Assembly (NCBI GenBank): GCA_964388085.1
Contig: CAYLZW010000082.1
Location: forward strand, 1 to 20,446
DNA length: 20,446 nt
Direction of reading: 5' to 3'
From: CAYLZW01 sp964388085
GTDB taxonomy: Bacteria > Myxococcota > UBA727 > CAYLZW01
Position numbers and translations under genes: made by a program. The notes under the pieces are model-generated. The model saw only the letters and a program-made list of their open reading frames with translations, did no database searches and had not been told where the DNA came from. Numbering within the stretch: the first letter of the stretch is position 1; each line of letters opens with the position of its first letter. Below are positions 14,805-20,446 of this stretch, piece by piece.

Positions 14805-16400
14805 TCACGGCTGCGTGAACGGAGTGTCCGGGACGAAGGGCGACCGCTCGAGGTAGGCCGGGTCGTCGACGGGCAAGGTGCGTACATCGGCGGGCGCGGT
14901 GGGTACGACGATCTCGTTCACCACGTCGCGAGCGCCGGCGAGGAACGCGCTCTCGCGCGCGGACGCCACCGCCACCGCGTCGTTCGCCTCGCCGGCGAGC
15001 CAGACCACGCCACCCTCGACGCGAACCTCGACGTCGGCCGCGTCGACGGCCGGGTTCCAGAACAGCTCCTCGAGCACGGACGCGCGCAGCTCGTCGTCGG
15101 ACGCGCGCAGGGGCGTGCTCACGCGCAGGCGGTCCACGTCGACGCGCTCGACGCCCTCGATGGCCGCGACCAGCTCCCTCGTGCGCGCGCGGGCGTAGCG
15201 GGTGGGCAGCTCGCCCGCCAGCAGCACCGCTCCGTCGTCGATGAGCACGGCCAGCTCGGCGTCGAAGAGCCACGGGTCACGGGACAACACGGCCTCCACC
15301 CGCTCGCTGAGCTCCGCGTCGGGGACCGCGTCCCGTGGGCGCACCCGCACGCGATTGCGCACCTCCACCACGCCGCGGGCTTCCAGGGCACGCTCGCTCG
15401 CGCTGTCCCGCGCGGCGACGGTGCGCACGGCCCCGCGTAAGGTGACGACGCCGTCTTCCACCTCTGCGCGCACGGCGCCGTCGTCGAGGCGAGGGTCCCG
15501 CGCCAGGGCGGCGAGCACCGCGTCGTGCACGAGCTCGTCGGAGAGGAAGACCGCCGGACGCGGCGCCTCGTCGCGAGCCGAGCCAGCCTCGAGCTGACGC
15601 ACGTCGACGAACACCGCGCCGGCGGCGAGCGCGTAGTCCGCCGCCAGATCGCGGTGGCGCGCGCTCTCCACCGTCCCTGTCAGCGTGGCCACGCGCCGCT
15701 CGACGTCGACCTCGATGGGGGCGCCCTGAAAGCGCGCGTCCTGTTCGAGCGCCTGCTCGAGCGCGGCGCGGATGTCGTCGTCATCCGCCGGCGCGAGGCC
15801 TGCCACCACCAGCCGGTCGACGACGTCACGCACGCCGAGCACGCCGCGCGCGAGCGTGCGCGCGTGGCTCGCCTCCGCCTGCTCGAGGACCTCGCCTTCG
15901 AGCGTGACGAAGCCCTCGTCGACGTCGACCCTGAGCTCCCTGCCCTCGAGCGCCGACGCGGCCGAGAGCGCCGCGCGCACGTCGGCCGCGATGGCCTGGT
16001 CCGTGCGCGAGAGCGGGCGCACCTGCACGCGATCGACGACGCCGCGCACGCCCCGGACGGTCGCCACCTGCTCCACCAGGCGGTCGTGCGCGATCAGATC
16101 CTTCGTCGTGCCGCTCAGCGTGACGACGCCATCGTCGACATCGATGGCGAGCGCGCTCGGCTCCACGTTGCCGTCCGCTTGCAGGCGGCGCTGCACCGCG
16201 GCGCGCAAGCTCGCGTCCGGCAGCTCGGGATCGCCGAGCGCGGCGCGCGGCACTTCATCGGGCGTCGGCGAGGCGCGCACGGGAGTCTGCGGCCCTGGCC
16301 ACTCGCCCGGCGGCTCGAGGGGCGGCAGCGTCTGACACGCGCTCAACACGATCGCGCCCGCGCCGAGGGCGAGCGGGAGAGGGACGACACGGGCATGCAT
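14805..16400 (-). CDS. Lipoprotein with six tandem BON domains
   Basis: The 531-residue product begins with a lipoprotein signal peptide with a good lipobox (VLSAC, Cys22). A Pro-rich spacer leads into six BON domains at about 62-129, 133-200, 206-272, 286-354, 360-428 and 433-499. Each has the pattern of an initial helix, a VDVDDGVVTLSG-type strand pair, and a closing V-R-x-V-V-D-R-V segment. BON domains occur in OsmY and in secretins, and bind phospholipid or stabilise the outer membrane. Six in a row is far more than in OsmY, which has two. AGGAG lies 5 bases before the ATG. A -24/-12-like element is about 100 bases upstream. An envelope-stability role is inferred. Confidence 0.93.
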   Translation of the reverse strand: MHARVVPLPLALGAGAIVLSACQTLPPLEPPGEWPGPQTPVRASPTPDEVPRAALGDPELPDASLRAAVQRRLQADGNVEPSALAIDVDDGVVTLSGTTKDLIAHDRLVEQVATVRGVRGVVDRVQVRPLSRTDQAIAADVRAALSAASALEGRELRVDVDEGFVTLEGEVLEQAEASHARTLARGVLGVRDVVDRLVVAGLAPADDDDIRAALEQALEQDARFQGAPIEVDVERRVATLTGTVESARHRDLAADYALAAGAVFVDVRQLEAGSARDEAPRPAVFLSDELVHDAVLAALARDPRLDDGAVRAEVEDGVVTLRGAVRTVAARDSASERALEARGVVEVRNRVRVRPRDAVPDAELSERVEAVLSRDPWLFDAELAVLIDDGAVLLAGELPTRYARARTRELVAAIEGVERVDVDRLRVSTPLRASDDELRASVLEELFWNPAVDAADVEVRVEGGVVWLAGEANDAVAVASARESAFLAGARDVVNEIVVPTAPADVRTLPVDDPAYLERSPFVPDTPFTQP

Positions 16401-16492
16401 GCTCGCTCCTGGTCGAGGCCGGCGCGCGGCCTCGAGGCTGCCCCTCCCTGTGTCGTCGCCCCGCGTGCTGATGCACAGACGCAGGCTACGAG

Positions 16493-16509
16493 TTCAGACC
16501 TCGTGCCAA
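16493..16509 (-). promoter_or_regulatory. Weak sigma-54-like site facing the BON gene
   Basis: On the minus strand TTGGCACG is a perfect -24 half, but the -12 half reads CTGAA in place of TTGCT and lacks the expected C of the GC pair. It would start transcription about 80 bases before the BON ATG. The mismatch at -12 makes function doubtful. Confidence 0.3.
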
Positions 16510-16644
16510 CGGCCATGACGTCGTCGTGCGTCTCGGCGCCCGCACCGGCGCGAACACGCGCGAGGCGCCGCGCCCCGACGTGACACGCGCGCAGAGCATG
16601 CGCCCGGCCAGGCGCGTCCGAATCGCTAAGGGGCCGCGGCTCCC

Positions 16645-16661
16645 TTGGCATCCCCCCTGCT
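16645..16661 (+). promoter_or_regulatory. Probable sigma-54 (-24/-12) promoter of the coiled-coil lipoprotein gene
   Basis: TTGGCA (16645-16650) and TGCT (16658-16661) place GG and GC exactly 10 bases apart, as sigma-54 promoters require (consensus TTGGCACG-N4-TTGCT). Three of the 13 defined positions differ. Transcription would start near 16672, leaving a leader of about 48 bases. Promoters of this type need an enhancer-binding protein; none is encoded in the window. Confidence 0.5.
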
Positions 16662-16719
16662 CTCTTCCGCTGGCGCGTCGTCGACGTCGTCCAGCCTGCC
16701 CTTTCCTCGGGAGAGCGAC

Positions 16720-17202
16720 ATGAAGCAGCTCCGCGTCCTCGCGGCCATCGCCGGCGTCGCCTTGGTCGGCTGCCAAGACTACGAGAGCCCTGGCGGCGTG
16801 GCCGACGAGTCCGTCTGGTCTCCCGTCCCCGCCGATTCGAGCGAGGGCGAGCTGCCCGAGCGCGAGGATCGTCAGCGCGAGCTCGCGCAGCTCGAGGAGC
16901 GCGTCGCGAACCTCCAGTACCGCGCCGATCGCGTGCAGAGCGCGCTGGAGGCCGCGTCCGATCCCGAGCCAGGCGAGCCGCGACAGGTCAGAGGGCTTCA
17001 GAGCAAGCTCCTGGAGGTGAACGAGGACCTCCGCGAGATGCGTGCTCTCTACGACGAGCCGGATGCGTTCCGTGACCTGCAGGAGCGCGTCGAGGGTCGG
17101 CTCGACGACGTCGACGCGCGCCTTCACACCTTGACCGAGCCGGCGCCGGAGCCCGAAGGGCCCACCTTCGACGACGGCCCGCCCGCGCCGCCCGCCGGCT
17201 GA
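16720..17202 (+). CDS. Coiled-coil lipoprotein
   Basis: The 160-residue product has a short signal peptide with a fair lipobox (VALVGC, Cys18). Residues about 48-80 and 90-140 are rich in Glu, Arg, Leu and Gln with heptad-like spacing (REDRQRELAQLEERVANLQ and LQERVEGRLDDVDARL), so a coiled coil is likely. The tail is rich in Pro and acidic residues. No family was recognised. The ATG at 16720 is chosen because GGGAGAG precedes it and the lipoprotein signal begins there; the longer frame from 16645 would start inside the predicted promoter. It ends 4 bases from the convergent Asp/Ala/Gly-rich gene. A role in the envelope, perhaps as a spacer or stress lipoprotein, is guesswork. Confidence 0.85.
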   Translation: MKQLRVLAAIAGVALVGCQDYESPGGVADESVWSPVPADSSEGELPEREDRQRELAQLEERVANLQYRADRVQSALEAASDPEPGEPRQVRGLQSKLLEVNEDLREMRALYDEPDAFRDLQERVEGRLDDVDARLHTLTEPAPEPEGPTFDDGPPAPPAG

Positions 17203-17206
17203 CGCG

Positions 17207-18106
17207 TCAGGGGAGCGGCGGACAGTCGCCGGGAGGGTCCTGGCAGATCCAGCCGTCCGACACCTCACAGCGACGCGGGACGCCGGCGAGGGAGACGGCG
17301 CCCGCGCTCACCTCGACGCTGCCCGGCTGCCAATACTCGCCGGGGGCGAAGCCGCTCAGCGTTACCTCGTCGACGAGCACGCCGCCGGAGAACAGCTCGA
17401 GGCGCGCGTCCGTCGCCGGCCAGCCGGAGAAGGGCTGGTAGCGCACGCCGACGACGTACGCAGCGACGAAGGGCGCGTCGATGCAGAGCACCTCGGGCCC
17501 AAAGCCGGCCGCCGTGTCCGTCACGAGGACCGGATCGCCGGCGCTCGCCCCTGCGACGTTGTCCCACTCTCTGCGCGGGTCCGCGTCCGGCCGGCAGTTC
17601 GCCCAGAAGCAGTCCTCGTCGCTGCACCAGGCGGCGCCGTCGAGCGAGAGGTGCAGGTCGAGGTCCCCCACGGTGCTCCAGCTGAGGCGCAGCGCCAAGC
17701 CAGCGCTGCCACACGGGCCCACGACGACGTCGTCACCGGCGTCGGCGACGACTCCCGCGTCCGCGACGGCTCCGGCGTCCGCGACGTTCGAGTGACCGCC
17801 ATCGTCCGTGAGCGCCCCGGCGTCGTCGCCCTCGGCGCCGCTGTCGAGCGCTTCGCCGGCGTCGAGCGCGCGCCCGGCATCCAGCGCCGCGCCACCGTCC
17901 GAGAGCGCGCCGGCGTCGTCGCCCGCGCCGCTGTCGCGCCGAGCGCCCCCGTCGTCGCTGTCCCCAGCGTCCGCCAGGGCACGCCCACCCGCGTCGGCCC
18001 TCGCCGCTCCATCGTCCGGCGGCGCCGGATCACAGCCATCGCACCCTGTCGCCAGCGACGAGAGCAGGGGCAAGGACAGCCCGGCAACGACGAGCAGCGC
18101 GCGCAC
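17207..18106 (-). CDS. Asp/Ala/Gly-rich lipoprotein with YfaP/DUF2135-like domain
   Basis: The 299-residue product has a signal peptide and probable lipid-anchor Cys22 (SLATGC). Residues 31-128 are a low-complexity stretch built on repeats such as DAG, LDAG and ADAG. The rest, about 132-278, is a beta-rich domain with LRLSWSTVGDLDLHLSLDG (140-158), a signature of YfaP/DUF2135-like domains. Cysteines in AWCSDEDCFWANC suggest disulfides. The C-terminus is Cys/Pro-rich. Such flexible-stalk surface lipoproteins are common in myxobacteria. The function is unknown. Start is GTG, with ACGGAG about 6 bases upstream. That Shine-Dalgarno sequence lies within the 10 bases after the stop of the large gene at 18117, so the two are probably one operon. 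Confidence 0.85.
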   Translation of the reverse strand: MRALLVVAGLSLPLLSSLATGCDGCDPAPPDDGAARADAGGRALADAGDSDDGGARRDSGAGDDAGALSDGGAALDAGRALDAGEALDSGAEGDDAGALTDDGGHSNVADAGAVADAGVVADAGDDVVVGPCGSAGLALRLSWSTVGDLDLHLSLDGAAWCSDEDCFWANCRPDADPRREWDNVAGASAGDPVLVTDTAAGFGPEVLCIDAPFVAAYVVGVRYQPFSGWPATDARLELFSGGVLVDEVTLSGFAPGEYWQPGSVEVSAGAVSLAGVPRRCEVSDGWICQDPPGDCPPLP

Positions 18107-18116
18107 GATGGCTCCG

Positions 18117-20446
18117 TCAGAGCGAGCCGTAGTCGCGCGCGATCACCTTCGCCTGACCCACCGGGTACATCTCGCTGCCGTCCTCGGCGCCGGGCACCGG
18201 CACGTTCTCGAAACCCGGCATGACGAGGTTCAGCGAGTCGTTCGGGTGCGCGTCGAACTTGGCCGAGTCTTCCTTCGCGACCTTGATGCGGATCTGGTAG
18301 TCGCGCAGCTGCTGCTGGCCGTTCGTCGCGGTCCAACAGAACTTCTGATTGACGATGACGTCGACGAACGCGTCCGAGCGGGAGGCGTTCTCGATCTTCA
18401 TGTCGTCGTTCGACATGCGGCCGATGGTCTCGGCGATGATGACGCCGCGCACGTCCTCGCCGCTCGGCATGCGGAAGGTGACCACGCCGAGGGCCGCGTC
18501 GCTCGCGACGTCACCGCTCTGCGCGCTCGACGCGAGCCCGGGCGTGGTCATGCGCACCCCCGAGCCGTTGCCGTTCCTGTCCTTCACCTGCACGGAGAAC
18601 GACGCGCGCGACTCGTGCGGGAACTCGAGCTGGAAGCGGCCCTCGCCGTCGACCTTCGCCTCCGTGCTGTGCTCCACGCCGTCGGGTGTGCGGCTCTTGA
18701 CCGTGACGGTGCTGAAGGGCTCGACGCTGAGCTCGTCTCCCGAGAGCTTCCAGAAGGGACCGCCCTCGCGCGCCTTGCCGCTCGCGTCGAAGCTCGCGTT
18801 CTCGAGCTTGGTGTTGCCGATGCGGAAGAAGGGCGGACGATCGTCCACCTTCAACGGGCGCGCGCTCCTGAGCGTGTGCGCCTGCGCCTCGTAGGTGTCG
18901 GTCGGCACCACGGCCATCGCGCTCTTCTTGCCGTCGCTCGTGACGGTGACGAGGCCGAGCTGATCGCCCGCGCGCAGGTCGTCCGCGTTGCCGACGATGG
19001 AGAAGCGGCCGTCCGGGCCCGTCACCGCCTCGGCGACGAGCGTCTTGGTGCCCGACGACACGTTGTAAACCTGGACGATATCGCCGGCGCTCGCGGCGCC
19101 CGTGACCCGCAGCGGCGCCACGCCGGCGCGCTGGCGAACGTTGTGCTGCGGAGGGCCGACGAGCACGGCCGCCGACTCCACGCGCGGCGGCTCGAGACCG
19201 CCCTCGCCCTTGCCGACCTGCCCCACGCCGGAGATGCCGCCGAGCATGGCGGCGCGCGCCTCGAGGACGCTCATGGCGCCGGAGCGCGGGCGCGCGAGGG
19301 GCTCATTCGGTCCCGCCGCGTCGCTCGACGGCACCTGGAAGCGGCTCGTCAGCTCGTAGGGGAACTTCTCGAGCGCCTGCTTCGCCGAGTCGACGATGGC
19401 GTCCTTCTGATCCGGATGCTCGACCGCGAGCCGATCGAAGACGTAGAGGAACGTCTTCGCCGCCGCCATGGCGCGGTCGTACTCCATATCGCCCGGCTCT
19501 TTGCCGTGCTCGTAGGCGAGCCCGACGAAGGCGAGCGCGTGCTTGAGGCCGCTCTGCAGCTCTGGCAGGTGGTCGGGCACCTCGATGGGCGAGTTCGGTG
19601 AGCCCATGTTCACGCGGCCCATGACGTAGTCGACGCCGACGGTGTGCTGCGTCCGGCCGTTGAAGCCGACGCTCACGCGCGAGGTCCCCTCCTGCTTGCT
19701 CAAGGAGAGGCTCGCCGACGTCGTGTCCGCGGCTCCGGGGATGCCAAGCCTCTCGACGATGCGCGGCGGGAAGTAGTCGAAGCTCGCCTCGGTCTTCTCC
19801 CCCGTCTTCTCGTTCCCGAAGAACTGCCGCCGGTAGTGCAGCGGCACGTTCGTCTCCGGCAACGCCACGGCGCCGCTCTGGATCGTGAAGGGCGTCAGCC
19901 AGTCGTCGTGCAGGTCGAGCGTGCCCTTGCCGATCTGCCCGAGGCACTCGGCGAGCAGCCGATCGCCCGTATGCACGTGCTGCTCGGGCACGTCCGACGT
20001 CTTCCCCTTGCCCGGCACGCGCCAACCCGACAGCTCGGTGGCGAACTTGCGGCCGGCGGCGTCGAGCACCTGGAAGTTGAGCTGATCGCCGACGTTGACG
20101 CCGCGCAACATGCCTTGTAGCGCGCCGTCCTTGTCCGCGCGCAGGTACTGGATGACCTTGCCCTCCCGCACGACGGCGAGCTGACCGAACGGCGGCATGC
20201 CCTTGACGTCGGGCATGCGCAGGTACGGACCGCGCGGGTCCACCTTGCCGTCGAGCAGGATGTCCTGCGGCGGCCCCTTGATGGCCTCGATGACCTTGGT
20301 GACGTCGGGCTGCTTCTGCGTCAGCTCGCTCGCCGGCATGAAGAACGGCGCCCCGCGCTTTACCTGCTCGGGCAACATCACCATGAGCTCCGCGTCGCTC
20401 GAGATGTTGCCGCGGGCGTCGCGCGCGACCACCTCGAGCACGTCGA
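18117..20446 (-). CDS. Very large unrecognised protein with Ig-like segments (5' end missing)
   Basis: The frame runs off the right edge with no upstream stop, so only the C-terminal 770 or so residues are seen. Numbered from the codon at 20441, residues 1-23 end an Ig-like domain (VARDARGNISSD). Segments at about 60-145, 420-513 and 565-635 also look Ig-like or beta-sandwich, for example VTGPDGRFSIVGNADDLRAG and KVDGEGRFQLEFPHE. A helical part occupies about 289-370, and a beta-rich C-terminal domain follows at about 640-774. No membrane segment, sorting tail or catalytic motif was seen. The likely place is the cell surface or outside, and a signal peptide would be upstream of the window. 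It precedes the Asp/Ala/Gly-rich lipoprotein gene by 10 bases. Confidence 0.85.
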   Translation of the reverse strand, partial: DVLEVVARDARGNISSDAELMVMLPEQVKRGAPFFMPASELTQKQPDVTKVIEAIKGPPQDILLDGKVDPRGPYLRMPDVKGMPPFGQLAVVREGKVIQYLRADKDGALQGMLRGVNVGDQLNFQVLDAAGRKFATELSGWRVPGKGKTSDVPEQHVHTGDRLLAECLGQIGKGTLDLHDDWLTPFTIQSGAVALPETNVPLHYRRQFFGNEKTGEKTEASFDYFPPRIVERLGIPGAADTTSASLSLSKQEGTSRVSVGFNGRTQHTVGVDYVMGRVNMGSPNSPIEVPDHLPELQSGLKHALAFVGLAYEHGKEPGDMEYDRAMAAAKTFLYVFDRLAVEHPDQKDAIVDSAKQALEKFPYELTSRFQVPSSDAAGPNEPLARPRSGAMSVLEARAAMLGGISGVGQVGKGEGGLEPPRVESAAVLVGPPQHNVRQRAGVAPLRVTGAASAGDIVQVYNVSSGTKTLVAEAVTGPDGRFSIVGNADDLRAGDQLGLVTVTSDGKKSAMAVVPTDTYEAQAHTLRSARPLKVDDRPPFFRIGNTKLENASFDASGKAREGGPFWKLSGDELSVEPFSTVTVKSRTPDGVEHSTEAKVDGEGRFQLEFPHESRASFSVQVKDRNGNGSGVRMTTPGLASSAQSGDVASDAALGVVTFRMPSGEDVRGVIIAETIGRMSNDDMKIENASRSDAFVDVIVNQKFCWTATNGQQQLRDYQIRIKVAKEDSAKFDAHPNDSLNLVMPGFENVPVPGAEDGSEMYPVGQAKVIARDYGSL

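Larger units (their letters stand above)
16401..16719. other. 319-base divergent intergenic region
   Basis: This is the longest gene-free stretch in the window. It separates the BON lipoprotein gene (leftward) from the coiled-coil lipoprotein gene (rightward). It holds a good -24/-12 element facing right (16645-16661) and a weaker one facing left (16493-16509). No small gene, tRNA or clear terminator was seen. Open frames that cross it have no ribosome site or family resemblance. Confidence 0.7.

Noticed and set aside
16486..17268. 260-residue minus-strand frame over the coiled-coil lipoprotein gene
   Set aside because: No ribosome site or recognisable domain; the plus strand has a signal peptide, lipobox and Shine-Dalgarno sequence.
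17808..19601. 597-residue plus-strand frame antisense to the large Ig-like gene
   Set aside because: Low-complexity Arg/Ala/Val/His-rich shadow of the coding strand with no domain.
1..20446. CRISPR array, transposon or prophage
   Set aside because: No spaced direct repeats, terminal inverted repeats, transposase or integrase was seen anywhere; the tRNA-Val has no nearby integrase or repeated 3' end.

Overview
The window is GC-rich, densely coded DNA, most likely from a member of the Myxococcota (myxobacteria and relatives). The main reasons are a protein with a MYXO-CTERM-like tail (Gly-Cys-Ser, hydrophobic stretch, Arg cluster), many predicted lipoproteins and Asp/Ala/Gly-rich surface proteins, a possible -24/-12 (sigma-54) promoter, and very tight gene packing. 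Species cannot be set from the sequence alone. No insertion sequence, CRISPR array, integrase or rRNA was seen, and no region stands out as recently acquired.

Layout. 1-1465 (+): the end of a MalF-type and a complete MalG-type sugar ABC permease, overlapping by one base. 1497-1715 (-): translation initiation factor IF-1, with its own likely promoter. 1868-4102 (-): an unrecognised 744-residue protein with EF-hand-like segments and a possible caspase-fold His/Cys pair. 4216-5469 (-): an exported MORN-repeat protein with a Gly/Ala-rich membrane tail, divergent from 5545-6366 (+), a sirtuin that lacks the zinc-binding cysteines. 6379-10379 (-): a four-gene set transcribed leftward, made of an alpha/beta-hydrolase, a PEGA-domain protein, a PduO-type cobalamin adenosyltransferase and an IPT/TIG-like exported protein. 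The last three overlap by 4 bases at each junction.

10458-10628: tRNA-Val(CAC) with its promoter and an intrinsic terminator. 10716-12576 (+): a Fur-box-like site, a DUF3501-type protein and RNase D, only 10 bases apart. 12654-14801 (+): a MYXO-CTERM-like protein, a TonB-like protein and a small mono-heme cytochrome c lipoprotein. 14805-16400 (-): a lipoprotein made of six BON domains. A 319-base regulatory gap carries a good sigma-54-type site facing right and a weaker one facing left. 16720-17202 (+): a coiled-coil lipoprotein. 17207-20446 (-): an Asp/Ala/Gly-rich lipoprotein preceded by a very large, 5'-incomplete protein with Ig-like segments.

Much of the window encodes cell-envelope or surface proteins, mixed with a few housekeeping genes (infA, tRNA-Val, rnd, cobalamin adenosyltransferase). 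Convergent neighbours end 3 to 31 bases apart. The points most worth a second look are the candidate caspase-like protein, the zinc-less sirtuin, the Fur-type site in front of DUF3501/rnd, and the -24/-12 sites between the BON and coiled-coil lipoprotein genes. None is proved here to be a new system.
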